A DNA stretch of 48,732 nt from assembly GCA_025463215.1 (NCBI GenBank), contig JAOBWF010000139.1:1-48732 (forward strand), given 5' to 3'. Of the stretch, positions 17,279-25,091 are shown in pieces (the first letter of the stretch is position 1; each line of letters opens with the position of its first letter). The position numbers and the translations under genes are program-made. The DNA is from Acidobacteriota bacterium. GTDB taxonomy: Bacteria > Acidobacteriota > Vicinamibacteria > Vicinamibacterales > CAVVIG01. The notes beneath the pieces were generated by a model. The model was not told the origin of the DNA, did no database searches, and was given only the letters and a program-made list of their open reading frames with translations.

Positions 17279-18043
17279 TCAGCCGCGTCCGTTCGATCCC
17301 GGTATCGAAAGCATTCGTCGCGTCGCCGGCACCCGTAACAGCGCAGTGCCAATCGCCACGACGATCAACGAGGCCCACTGAGCCACGGTGATATCGAGCG
17401 CGACCCGCACGTTGATGCGGAGAAACTCAATCACAAATCGCGTCACGCCGATTGCGACCAGATAGCGCCCGAGCACGTGCCGATCGTCGACCCCGGCGCG
17501 GCGCCAACGAATCAGCAGCCATGTGACGACGACGAGCACAGCGGCCTCGTATAGCTGCGTGGGGTGGACACGATCCACCGTCGGCGGCGCGCCTTCTGGA
17601 AAGGCGACGCCCCACGGCAGCGAGGTCGGCCGCCCGTAGTCGTCGCCGACGAGGAAACAGCCGATTCGACCAAGCGCGTGTCCGGCCGTCAACGCCGGCG
17701 TTGCGGCCGCAAGCACCGGCACCATCGGCAGCCGCTTGCGGCTGAGCGTCAGCAGCCCGGCGGCCACGCCGCCACCGAATCCGCCGTACCAGCTCAACCC
17801 TGCGCGTGCGAACAGCAGACCGGCCAGCGGCTCTTCTCCAGCGTGCTCGGCGACGAACAGCAGCTTGGCGCCGAGCAGTCCGGCCGCGACGCCAATCGCC
17901 GCCGCATCAACCGCGTCCGCGCGCAGGTGGGAGCGCGCGAGCTCCCTCGAGAAGATCCACAGGCCGACCAGCGCCGCGATGGCGACCATCAGGCCAAAGC
18001 TGCTGATTTCGAACGATCCTACCCGCCCGATGACTGGATACAT
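17279..18043 (-). CDS. lgt: Prolipoprotein diacylglyceryl transferase (Lgt-like)
   Basis: A 254-residue polytopic inner-membrane enzyme that moves diacylglyceryl from phosphatidylglycerol to the lipobox cysteine of prolipoproteins. The start MYPVIGRVGSFEISSFGLM is typical of Lgt and follows AGGAG by 8 bases, better than the ATG 21 bases upstream. The signature region reads HALGRIGCFLVGDDYGRPTS, then WGVAFPEGAPP and VHPTQLYEA. In E. coli Lgt the residue after GRIG is an essential Asn (N146); here it is Cys, as in a known divergent Lgt-like subgroup, so this may be a second, specialised copy rather than the housekeeping enzyme. The Arg/Glu pair near the C-terminus (RFVIEFLRIN) is kept. Divergent from the arsR operon. 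Confidence 0.85.
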   Translation of the reverse strand: MYPVIGRVGSFEISSFGLMVAIAALVGLWIFSRELARSHLRADAVDAAAIGVAAGLLGAKLLFVAEHAGEEPLAGLLFARAGLSWYGGFGGGVAAGLLTLSRKRLPMVPVLAAATPALTAGHALGRIGCFLVGDDYGRPTSLPWGVAFPEGAPPTVDRVHPTQLYEAAVLVVVTWLLIRWRRAGVDDRHVLGRYLVAIGVTRFVIEFLRINVRVALDITVAQWASLIVVAIGTALLRVPATRRMLSIPGSNGRG

Positions 18044-18148
18044 GCGCTGCGCTCCTGCTCCCATTAGAGCGCATCGGCGAAGTCGCCACCACGACGCGCG
18101 CGCATTCGGTACGTCGAATTGCGCTTGGCGATTGCGCATTTTATCGTT

Positions 18149-18168
18149 ATATGGCAATATAGCCATAT
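18149..18168. promoter_or_regulatory. Candidate ArsR operator, 7-6-7 inverted repeat
   Basis: ATATGGC (18149-18155) and GCCATAT (18162-18168) form a perfect inverted repeat around a 6-base AT-only spacer. It runs into the ATG of the arsR gene at 18167, in an otherwise GC-rich region. Position and symmetry are those expected of an autorepressor site for the winged-helix dimer encoded immediately downstream; occupancy would block both transcription and start-codon access. Confidence 0.6.
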
Positions 18169-18532
18169 GGTGATTTACGAACCGGTCGATCCTCTGAGCC
18201 TGGCCTTCGCGGCGCTCGCGGATCCGACGCGGCGGGCCATCCTCGCCCGTCTCGCGGTGGGAGACGCCGACGTCGCAGAGCTGACCAGGCCGTTCGCCCT
18301 CAGCCAGCCGACGATTTCCAAGCACCTCAAGGTCCTCGAGCGCGCCGGCCTCGTGGTCCGCGGCCGCGACGCGCAGCGGCGTCCCCGCGCCCTCGTCGCC
18401 GCACCGCTCAAGCGCATCGATGACTGGCTGGAATCGTACCGAACGGTCTGGGAGCAGAAGTTCGCGAACCTGGACCGCTACCTCACCACCCTGCCCAAGA
18501 AGGAGAAACGCCGTGGCCGCGCGCAGCGATAG
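18167..18532 (+). CDS. ArsR family winged-helix repressor
   Basis: A 121-residue metalloregulator-like repressor of the SdpR/ArsR branch that usually sits beside SRPBCC (AHSA1) genes. Core motif: FAALADPTRRAILARLAVGDADVAEL then FALSQPTISKHLKVLERAGLVVRGR, a classical helix-turn-helix and wing. No Cys metal-binding motif, so it is not an arsenic sensor of the ELCVCDL type. ATG 18167 overlaps the operator palindrome. Its stop lies 20 bases inside the next gene, whose ribosome site AAGGAG is within arsR, indicating coupled translation of the three-gene operon arsR - SRPBCC - VOC. Confidence 0.9.
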   Translation: MVIYEPVDPLSLAFAALADPTRRAILARLAVGDADVAELTRPFALSQPTISKHLKVLERAGLVVRGRDAQRRPRALVAAPLKRIDDWLESYRTVWEQKFANLDRYLTTLPKKEKRRGRAQR

Positions 18533-19022
18533 CAACACACCCGCAACGACTACTCATACCGCGACGGTCACGCTACCGTCCGAACGGGACATCGTCATCA
18601 CGCGGCGCTTCGCGGCGCCGCGGACGGTGGTCTTCGAGGCCTGGACCAGCCCCGGACACGTCGCGCAGTGGTGGGATCCGAACGGCTTGCCGCTGACCGT
18701 CTGCGAGATCGACCTTCGGCCGAACGGGCGGTTCCGATTCGTCACGCACGGCTCCAACGCCCATCCGTTCACCGGCGTGTACCGCGAGATCGCCCCGCCC
18801 GCGCGGCTCGTCTTCGCGACCCCCTCGCCGTCCGGCGCCGAATCGGTCGGCACGCTCGTCTTCAGCGAGAGCGACGGCACGACGACGCTGACGCTGACCA
18901 TTACGTGCGAATCGAGAGCGGATCGCGATGCGTTGCTCGAAATGCGGGTGGATGCGGGCACCGCCCGAACCCTGGACAACCTCGACGCGTACCTTCACTC
19001 ACAGCCGGAGACGAACAGATGA
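18513..19022 (+). CDS. SRPBCC (AHSA1/START-like) domain protein
   Basis: A 169-residue protein with the AHSA1 ligand-binding fold: ITRRFAAPRTVVFEAWTSPGHVAQWWDP opening, then DLRPNGRFRFVTHG, FTGVYREIAPPARLVF and a C-terminal helix RTLDNLDAYL that closes the hydrophobic cavity. Binds small hydrophobic ligands in relatives; catalytic role unknown. A GTG start at 18513, preceded by AAGGAG at the right distance, was chosen over an upstream ATG at 18420 which lies in arsR and encodes unlikely sequence. The stop overlaps the next ATG (ATGA). Confidence 0.88.
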   Translation: MAARSDSNTPATTTHTATVTLPSERDIVITRRFAAPRTVVFEAWTSPGHVAQWWDPNGLPLTVCEIDLRPNGRFRFVTHGSNAHPFTGVYREIAPPARLVFATPSPSGAESVGTLVFSESDGTTTLTLTITCESRADRDALLEMRVDAGTARTLDNLDAYLHSQPETNR

Positions 19023-19435
19023 CGATGAACACCTATGTGAATTTCGCGGGCAACTGCGCCGACGCCTTCCGCTTCTACGCCACCCATCTCGGGGGCACGA
19101 TCGGGATGATGATGACGCACGGCGAGTCTCCCGACCAGAGCCACGCCAATCCCAAATGGAAGGACGCGGTCTTGCACGCGCGCCTCTCGATCGGCGGCAC
19201 CGAACTGATGGGCGCCGACATCCCGGACGCGGAGCCGATGCGCAGCGCCTACCTGTCGCTCGGCGTCAGCAGCGACGCCGAGGCAGAGCGCGTGTTCGAC
19301 GCCCTCGCCGCCGGCGGCACGGTATTCATGCCGATGCAGGAGACATTTTTCGCGACGCGATTTGGCCAGCTGCGCGACCAGTTCGGCATCAACTGGATGA
19401 TTCTGCACGAGCGCCCCATGCCGGCACGCGGATAA
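19019..19435 (+). CDS. VOC family protein, PhnB/glyoxalase-like
   Basis: A 138-residue member of the vicinal oxygen chelate fold, of the PhnB-like (3-demethylubiquinone methyltransferase-like) type: NTYVNFAGNCADAFRFYATHLGG at the start, then HARLSIGGTELMGAD, DAEAERVFDALAAGGTVFMPMQ and FATRFGQLRDQFGINWMI. Such proteins often accompany ArsR-SRPBCC pairs and are thought to handle small reactive or xenobiotic compounds, but substrates are mostly unknown. Four-base overlap with the SRPBCC gene. Confidence 0.88.
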   Translation: MTMNTYVNFAGNCADAFRFYATHLGGTIGMMMTHGESPDQSHANPKWKDAVLHARLSIGGTELMGADIPDAEPMRSAYLSLGVSSDAEAERVFDALAAGGTVFMPMQETFFATRFGQLRDQFGINWMILHERPMPARG

Positions 19436-19450
19436 CGCCGCCGATCCGAT

Positions 19451-19482
19451 CGCGCGCCGCGCGCGTGAGCGCGCGGCGCGCG
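19451..19482 (+). terminator. Very strong GC hairpin after the arsR operon
   Basis: A perfect inverted repeat with 14-base arms (19451-19464 and 19469-19482) made only of G and C, around a GTGA tetraloop. It lies 16 bases past the VOC stop codon. There is no T-tract, so it may slow polymerase or protect the 3' end rather than act as a classic intrinsic terminator. Confidence 0.5.
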
Positions 19483-19526
19483 GCACAGCAGACGTTGTAA
19501 TTCGAAACGTCTTCAACGATGATCGA

Positions 19527-19688
19527 ATGATGATCCGGATGTTGTCGGTTGCCGTCGCGGCCGGGCTGGTCGCGACGGGCCTCTGGGCGCTTGCGAGGCG
19601 CCAGCGATTGCACGCGCCGCGGGACCTCGGTCGCATCAGCGAGGCGTGGCTGAGCGATCCGCGAAGCTATAACCACACCATCGAGTGA
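19527..19688 (+). CDS. Small single-pass membrane protein (53 residues)
   Basis: A short reading frame starting at the ATG ATG of 19527: a hydrophobic helix (MLSVAVAAGLVATGLWALA, residues 5-23), a basic stop-transfer cluster (RRQR), then a compact polar tail with DLGRISEAWLSDPRSYNHTIE. The positive-inside arrangement and natural-looking tail argue for a real gene. No family recognised. No strong Shine-Dalgarno sequence. It follows the strong hairpin, so it would need its own promoter or readthrough. Confidence 0.45.
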   Translation: MMIRMLSVAVAAGLVATGLWALARRQRLHAPRDLGRISEAWLSDPRSYNHTIE

Positions 19689-19870
19689 CCAGGTAGCGGC
19701 CCGCCGGCGCGCGAGCCCGCTGCTCGCCGGCCCGATCATCCGCCGGCAGATCATGCTGGATCTTCGCCGCACCCGCTGAAAAAGGTCCCGCGTCAGGGCC
19801 GATTCGGCGTCGAGGACACAGGGTGCCGGCGAACGACGATTCGCGCCGGCGCCCTGTCATCCTCGCCGTG

Positions 19871-20074
19871 CTATGTCGAGGTGCGCCGGACGTTCTCCGC
19901 TCGCGGCCCTTTGGGGCCTTCGCCGACGTCGAACGTCACGCTGTCCCCCTCACGCAGATCGTTGATCCCTTCGCCGTAGATCGCGCTCTGGTGGAAGAAA
20001 TAGTCCTGCCCCGAATCGTCCTTGATGAACCCGAATCCCTTGTCGCCGCGCAACGTCCGAATCTTTCCTGTCAT
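19871..20074 (-). CDS. Cold-shock domain protein (Csp family)
   Basis: A 67-residue single OB-fold protein binding single-stranded nucleic acid. RNP1 (KGFGFI) and RNP2 (DYFFHQSAI) are both present, followed by a C-terminal GEGPKGPRAENVR typical of the family. The ATG at 20074 has an AGGAG 8 bases upstream, so it is preferred to a GTG two codons earlier. Only 33 bases separate it from the lipoprotein gene upstream, leaving no room for the long 5' leader of cold-induced csp genes; it is probably cotranscribed and constitutive or stationary-phase controlled. Confidence 0.92.
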   Translation of the reverse strand: MTGKIRTLRGDKGFGFIKDDSGQDYFFHQSAIYGEGINDLREGDSVTFDVGEGPKGPRAENVRRTST

Positions 20075-20107
20075 CGCCACCTCTCCTGGTTGATGTCCGC
20101 GCCTGAC

Positions 20108-20599
20108 TCACTGCCGACCGACGATACGATTGCCGTCCGCGAGATGTTGCTCGGCCGCCTGCAGCAGGATCGTGATCGCCTGCGCGCGGCTGACCGACTT
20201 GGTGCCGTTCCGGGTATCGACCGGTAATTTGTACCGGGTTGCGACCTCGACATTGGGGCCCTTCAACGCAATCTGGCCGCCCCCTTCGTCCGCGTCGAGC
20301 GTTCGAAACCGCAGAAAATAGCGGTACGCGTCCGCCGCCTCGGCGTACGCCTGCAGCGCATCGGATTCGTGGATCCCGATGGTATGGTCGCGCAGGGCGT
20401 TGATCTCGGTGTCGAACTCCTTGAGCCGGTCGCGGGCCTCGGTGCGGGCCGGACCGCTGCCGCTCGACTGCACCTCGGCTTGAAGCGCCTTGCCGCTGGC
20501 GTACGCGCGCTCGAACTTGTGCTGGTCGACCCCACCGCAGCCGGCCATCCAGATGGAGACGGCCGCAATCGCCAGCAGTCGGGGCGCGCTCGTGATCAT
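20108..20599 (-). CDS. Hypothetical lipoprotein
   Basis: A 163-residue exported lipoprotein: signal peptide 1-20 with lipobox WMAGC, then a mostly alpha-helical body with the segments RLKEFDTEINALRDHTIG and AYAEAADAYRYFLRFRTLD, reminiscent of helical repeat scaffolds but not a recognised family. ATG 20599 was chosen because it begins the signal peptide; the longer frame upstream is antisense-like. Lies between the zinc-ribbon ORF and the csp gene on the same strand. Confidence 0.75.
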   Translation of the reverse strand: MITSAPRLLAIAAVSIWMAGCGGVDQHKFERAYASGKALQAEVQSSGSGPARTEARDRLKEFDTEINALRDHTIGIHESDALQAYAEAADAYRYFLRFRTLDADEGGGQIALKGPNVEVATRYKLPVDTRNGTKSVSRAQAITILLQAAEQHLADGNRIVGRQ

Positions 20600-20609
20600 C
20601 CGTACAATT

Positions 20610-20798
20610 CTACTCGGGCTGAGCGGTCGAGCCGCGTCCGGCCGGCCGCGGCAGCCAGGTCGCGCCGCAGCGCCGGCACACCACCATGTCGAGGCTTTCG
20701 GGGCCGTCACGAACGACCTGATGCTCGTCGTTGCCGGAGCCGCAGTTCGGGCAGCGCCATTGCGGCTGGTCGTCGTCGGTGTCGAGCGCCTCACTCAT
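20610..20798 (-). CDS. Small zinc-ribbon protein
   Basis: A 62-residue protein with two CxxC pairs (RCPNCGSGN about residue 15 and VCRRCGATW about 41) in the spacing of a zinc ribbon, an acidic N-terminus and a short tail. Function unknown. Ten bases upstream of the lipoprotein gene, so probably the first gene of a three-gene transcript ending with csp. The start ATG has no clear ribosome site. Confidence 0.6.
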   Translation of the reverse strand: MSEALDTDDDQPQWRCPNCGSGNDEHQVVRDGPESLDMVVCRRCGATWLPRPAGRGSTAQPE

Positions 20799-21066
20799 CC
20801 GGAGTTCGCCCGGGTGCAATCAGCGGACCAGGGAAAAACGCCTTGGTCTCCTCATACTCTTGCAACAAGTTTTCGCTACATTGCTTCTCAGACGGTCCAT
20901 CCAGACCTGAGAAGTGATGATGTTCGCACACACCGGTGTTCGGTCGAGCTCTGCGGGGCTGAGCGGCACTACCTGCGGGGCGTGCAGGAGACGAACGCGT
21001 CATGCCCGGTGACCTTCACGTCGATCGATCGGGCTGGAACTCCGGCCGTTGCGGTCTGAGCCCCGG

Positions 21067-21264
21067 ATGGTGAGCGTCACGCTGCAGCGCGGGCCGGAGG
21101 GCCATCCGATGCTCGATTGCCCGATCTGCGGCGCCGAGCCGCTGCGCCGCCTGTTGCTCCTGGCGAAGAGCGATCGCACCTGGTACCTGCGGTGTTCCGC
21201 ATGCCGTCGTGTCTTCGTCGCCGATCTCGTGGATCCGCCGCGCCCCGCCGATGACGCGCAATAA
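21067..21264 (+). CDS. Small zinc-ribbon protein upstream of sensor kinase
   Basis: A 65-residue frame with two cysteine pairs (LDCPICGAEPL and LRCSACRRVF) forming a probable zinc ribbon. It overlaps the start of the sensor kinase by 14 bases. A second start at ATG 21109, 8 bases after GGAGG, would give a 51-residue version starting MLDCPICG and may be the real one. Divergent from, and similar in kind to, the other zinc-ribbon ORF at 20610-20798. Function unknown. Confidence 0.5.
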   Translation: MVSVTLQRGPEGHPMLDCPICGAEPLRRLLLLAKSDRTWYLRCSACRRVFVADLVDPPRPADDAQ

Positions 21265-22735
21265 CGGCCTTACGCGCGCGGCGTCAGTGCGCTGGTTTCA
21301 GAGCTTCTACTTCCGGCTCGCCTTCAGCTTCGTCGTCTTCGTGGTGTCGCTGCTGATCGCGCAGAGCGCGATCTTCAGCCTCGTCATCGCGCGCCGGCCG
21401 TTCCCCAACCGCGCCCCCAACAACGTCGTCGCGATCGTCGCCGCCGATCTCGGATCGGCGCTGGCGCAGGATCCGTCGCTCGACGTCGACGCTTTCCTCA
21501 AGCGCGAGTACGGCTCGGTGCAGCCCGCCTACGCGGTGATGAAGGACGGCGCGATCGCGTCCAACCGCACGGCGCCTCTCGTCGAGGAGGTGCGGCGTTC
21601 GGTCGAGGGCGTGCTGGCCGGCAAGGACCCCAGCCGCGACGGCGATGAACCGGTGGTGACGCTGCCGCCGTTCGTGATGGCGCCGATCCAGGTCGGCGGC
21701 GAACTGCGCGGGATTGCCGTGCTGCCGCCGGCGTTCCCCGGCAATCCGGTGGCCCGCGACGTGGCCCGGCTGCTGTCGGTGCCCGGGACCGGGTTGCTGG
21801 TACTGGCAACGGTGCTGGCCGCGGTCTTCATCTTCGAGCCGTCGCGGCGGCGGCTCAAGGCGTTACAGCATGCCAGCCGGCGGCTGGGCGCCGGCGATCT
21901 TTCGGCCCGCGTCCCGGTGACCGGCAGCGACGAGATCGCCGACGTCGCCGCGACGTTCAACAGCATGGCCGCCGCGCTCGCCGAACGCGACCAGGCGCTC
22001 AGGACGGTCGAGCGCCTGCGCGCGCAGATGCTCGCCGACGTCTCGCACGAGTTGAGAACGCCGCTCACCGCAATGCGCGGCTACGTCGAGACGCTGCACA
22101 TCGCCGGCGGGTCGCTCGACGCCGAGACGCGCGAGCGTTACTTCGCCACCCTCGAACGCGAAACCTACCGGCTCGATCGGATCGTCAAGGACCTGCTCGA
22201 TCTCGCCCGGTTCGAAAACGGCGCCGCCGATCTGGAGATCAGGGATTTTGCCATCCGGCGGCTGTTCGAGCATGTCCTCGATCGTCATCGCCAGGAGATC
22301 CTGAAGTGCGGGTTGTCAGTCGAGGTCAGCGTCTCGGACGCGGCCGATCAGATCGGCGGCGATCCCGGCCGGATCGAACAGGTCATCGACAACCTGTTCG
22401 CCAACGCCCTGAAGCACACGCCGGATCGCGGCCGCATCGCGCTGTCCGCGGCGATTGCGGACGGCCGCGCGGTGCTTGCGGTCGCGAACACCGGCGCCGC
22501 GATCCCGGCCGAGCACATCGCCCATCTGTTCGAGCGCTTCTACAAAGCCGACCAGGCGCGCGTCAACGCCGAGGACGGCAGCGGTCTCGGGCTGTCGATC
22601 GCCAAGGCGATCGTCGAACGCCATCGCGGCACGATCGACGTCGTCAGCGAATCAGGCCGGACGATCTTCTCGGTCTCGCTGCCGCACGATCCGCCGATCG
22701 CCGGCAGGGGTCACGCCTCGTCGACGAACTTGTAG
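21251..22735 (+). CDS. Membrane sensor histidine kinase
   Basis: A 494-residue HisKA-type kinase. TM1 about 22-46, periplasmic sensor about 50-175 without a known fold, TM2 about 178-196, HAMP about 197-250 (RRLGAGDLSARVPVTGSDEIADVA), HisKA with the phospho-accepting H266 in DVSHELRTPL, and HATPase_c with N box (NLFANALKHTPD), G1-like VANTGAAIP and G2 GSGLGLSIAKAIV. The likely partner regulator is convergent and the two coding regions overlap by 25 bases at their 3' ends. ATG 21251 starts just ahead of TM1. Signal unknown; a neighbouring HtrA protease suggests envelope stress. Confidence 0.93.
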   Translation: MTRNNGLTRAASVRWFQSFYFRLAFSFVVFVVSLLIAQSAIFSLVIARRPFPNRAPNNVVAIVAADLGSALAQDPSLDVDAFLKREYGSVQPAYAVMKDGAIASNRTAPLVEEVRRSVEGVLAGKDPSRDGDEPVVTLPPFVMAPIQVGGELRGIAVLPPAFPGNPVARDVARLLSVPGTGLLVLATVLAAVFIFEPSRRRLKALQHASRRLGAGDLSARVPVTGSDEIADVAATFNSMAAALAERDQALRTVERLRAQMLADVSHELRTPLTAMRGYVETLHIAGGSLDAETRERYFATLERETYRLDRIVKDLLDLARFENGAADLEIRDFAIRRLFEHVLDRHRQEILKCGLSVEVSVSDAADQIGGDPGRIEQVIDNLFANALKHTPDRGRIALSAAIADGRAVLAVANTGAAIPAEHIAHLFERFYKADQARVNAEDGSGLGLSIAKAIVERHRGTIDVVSESGRTIFSVSLPHDPPIAGRGHASSTNL

Positions 22736-23448
22736 CCGACGCCCCACGCGGTCAGCAGCAGCTCGGGATCCTGCGGGTCGGTTTCCACCTTGCGCCGCAG
22801 CCGGCTGACGACGGTGTCGACCGTGCGTTCGGTGACGTAGGTATCGCCGCCCCACACGCGCGCCAGCAGCGCCTGCCGGCTGAAGACGATGCCCGGGTTT
22901 GCGGACAGCAGGTACAACAGATCGAACTCCTGTTTCGTCAGGTCGATCGATGCGCCGCGCAGCTTCGCCAGCCGCTTGTCGGCGTCGACCGTCAGCTCCC
23001 CACGCGTCAGGTGGTGCGTGTCGCGCACGGCGCCGCGATCGAGGCGCTCGTGGCGGCGGAACAACGCGCTGACGCGGGCGACCAGCTCGCGCACGCCGAA
23101 CGGCTTGGCGAGATAGTCGTCTGCGCCGCTCTCGAGGCCAAGCACGGTGTCCGACTCGGTATCGCGCGCCGTCACCATCAGGATGGGCGTCGCCCGGTTG
23201 GCGCCCTCGGTGCGCAGCGCGCGACAGAGGGTGATGCCGTCGAGGCCCGGCAGCATGATGTCGAGGACGATCAGATCGAACCGATGCGCCCGGCCGCGTT
23301 CGAGCGCGGCGGCGCCGTCCCCCAGCTCCACGACCTCGAAGCCGGCGAGCGCGAGGTGAAAACGCACCAGCTCGCGAATCGCCGGTTCGTCTTCGACAAT
23401 CAGAATCCGGCGTTTCGGGGCGCCGTTGCCGGCGTTGAGGTCGGTCAT
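22711..23448 (-). CDS. OmpR/PhoB family response regulator
   Basis: A 245-residue regulator: receiver (about 14-128) with the acidic pair in VEDEP, phospho-acceptor D63 in LIVLDIMLPGLDG, and K in LAKPFG; then a winged-helix Trans_reg_C domain (about 140-240) ending VTERTVDTVVSRLRRKVE and WGVGYKFVDE. Several ATGs are possible (23448, 23472, 23511), none with a good ribosome site; 23448 gives the usual family length. Divergent from the HtrA protease, convergent with the sensor kinase. Confidence 0.9.
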   Translation of the reverse strand: MTDLNAGNGAPKRRILIVEDEPAIRELVRFHLALAGFEVVELGDGAAALERGRAHRFDLIVLDIMLPGLDGITLCRALRTEGANRATPILMVTARDTESDTVLGLESGADDYLAKPFGVRELVARVSALFRRHERLDRGAVRDTHHLTRGELTVDADKRLAKLRGASIDLTKQEFDLLYLLSANPGIVFSRQALLARVWGGDTYVTERTVDTVVSRLRRKVETDPQDPELLLTAWGVGYKFVDEA

Positions 23449-23634
23449 GGAGTTGTCGCTCTTTCGTGACATTCGACATCCGAAATGGACGCCGAACGCA
23501 ATCATCGTCATCTCAAACGGTCGTCACAGCCGCGCCACACTCTTCGCGTCCAATGATCTACAGGGCTGCGACGAGCACGCTGCAATCAGCAGACCAGCTC
23601 GGCGGCACCGGCGTCTGAACTACTGGAGGGATTG

Positions 23635-25071
23635 ATGATTCGACATGCGCACGACATTCGGTGGGTCCTGTCAGGGCTGGTGATCACCGCCCTGCTGACG
23701 GCCGCGCCACAGGCGTACGCGCAGTCAGCCGCGCAGCGCATCGATCCCCTGCTGCAATTGAACGGCTCGGTCGAGGCGCTGGTCGCGCGCGTCTCGCGCA
23801 GCGTGGTCCAGGTGGTCGTCACCAGTTATGGTCCGGTCGACAAGTCACGCACGAACACGGACCTGGTGCTCGGCCGCCAGCGCAGCATGGGATCGGGCGT
23901 CGCCATCGACGCGGACGGCTACATCATCACCAATGCCCATGTCGTGAGCAACGCGAGACGCGTCCAGGTCGTCCTGCCCGGGGTCGGCGACGAGGGGGAC
24001 CAGCGGACGAGCGGCGCGCGCGGCCGCACTGTCGACGCGGCGGTCGTCGGCGTCGCGCCGGAGATCGATCTCGCGCTGCTGAAGGTGAGCGGCATCACCT
24101 TGCCGGCGCTGCCGCTCGCGCCGTACGGCGGCGTCCATCAGGGTGAGCTGGTGTTCGCCTTCGGCAGCCCCGAGGGCATGCGCAATTCGGTGACGATGGG
24201 GATCGTCAGCGCCGTGGCGCGCCAGCGGGATCCCGACAACCCGATGGTGTACGTGCAGACGGACGCGCCGATCAATCACGGCAACAGCGGCGGACCGCTG
24301 ATCAACGTCAGGGGCGAGCTCGTCGGCATCAACACCTTCATCCTCAGCGACTCGGGCGGCAGCCAGGGCATGGGCTTCGCCATCCCGGCGGCGCTGGTGC
24401 GGATCGCGTATCCCAAGCTGCGCCAGTTCGGCCACCTGCACCGCGGCGAAGTCGGGATGCTGCTGCAGACGGTCACGCCGCTGCTCGCCGACGGCCTGCA
24501 GCTGGCCCAGGATTGGGGCGCGATGATCTCGGACGTCGCCAGCGGCAGTCCCGCCGAGACCGCCGGTTTGAAAGTGAAAGACATCGTGCTGCAGATTGAC
24601 GAGACGCCGGTCGACGGCGTACCGACAATCGCGTTGGAGCTGTTCACGCGGAGCGCTGGGGACACGGTACGCCTTCGCATCCTGCGCGGGCACGACACGC
24701 TGACGCTCGACGTCCCGGTCGCCGAGCGTCCGCACGACGTCGATCGGTTGACCGATCTGGTGGAGCCGGAGACCAGCGTCGTGGCGAAGCTGGGGATCTT
24801 CGGCATCGCACTCGACAAGGACAATGCCCGCCTTGCGGTGTCGTCGCGGGCGCCGTTCGGCGTGGTCGTCGTGGGCCACACCCAGGACGAAGGCGATCGC
24901 CCGGATACGGGGCTGATCACGGGCGACACGATTCACACCGTCAACGACACCGTGGTGACGTCGGTCGCCGATCTCAGTGCGGCGCTCGACAGGATGACGC
25001 CGCGCAGCGCGGTGGTGCTGCACATCGAGCGGAACGGGCAGTTCATTTTTCTACCGTTCGAGCTCGAGTAG
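23635..25071 (+). CDS. HtrA/Do-like trypsin-type serine protease with PDZ domains
   Basis: A 478-residue periplasmic protease-chaperone. Signal peptide about 1-30 (ending AYAQS), trypsin-like domain about 45-255 with the triad H102 (TNAHVV), D145 (PEIDLALL) and S218 (HGNSGGPL), then a PDZ domain about 270-365 (SGSPAETAGLKVKDIVLQID) and a second PDZ-like region about 380-478 ending with NGQFIFLPFELE. GGAGG precedes the ATG by 5 bases. Role: clearing misfolded envelope proteins. Its upstream region is shared with the response regulator, which may control it. Confidence 0.92.
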   Translation: MIRHAHDIRWVLSGLVITALLTAAPQAYAQSAAQRIDPLLQLNGSVEALVARVSRSVVQVVVTSYGPVDKSRTNTDLVLGRQRSMGSGVAIDADGYIITNAHVVSNARRVQVVLPGVGDEGDQRTSGARGRTVDAAVVGVAPEIDLALLKVSGITLPALPLAPYGGVHQGELVFAFGSPEGMRNSVTMGIVSAVARQRDPDNPMVYVQTDAPINHGNSGGPLINVRGELVGINTFILSDSGGSQGMGFAIPAALVRIAYPKLRQFGHLHRGEVGMLLQTVTPLLADGLQLAQDWGAMISDVASGSPAETAGLKVKDIVLQIDETPVDGVPTIALELFTRSAGDTVRLRILRGHDTLTLDVPVAERPHDVDRLTDLVEPETSVVAKLGIFGIALDKDNARLAVSSRAPFGVVVVGHTQDEGDRPDTGLITGDTIHTVNDTVVTSVADLSAALDRMTPRSAVVLHIERNGQFIFLPFELE

Positions 25072-25089
25072 GCGCGCCGCGGCCGCGCC
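25071..25089. terminator. Possible bidirectional GC hairpin between convergent genes
   Basis: GGCGCG (25071-25076) and CGCGCC (25084-25089) can pair around a 7-base loop, in the 20 bases between the stop codons of the protease and TreZ genes. Short arms and no T-tract, so weak evidence. Confidence 0.25.
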
Positions 25090-25091
25090 GT

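Noticed and set aside
18420..18512. Upstream ATG extension of the SRPBCC gene
   Set aside because: The extension lies inside arsR and reads as Arg/Ser-rich shadow; the GTG at 18513 has an AAGGAG site.
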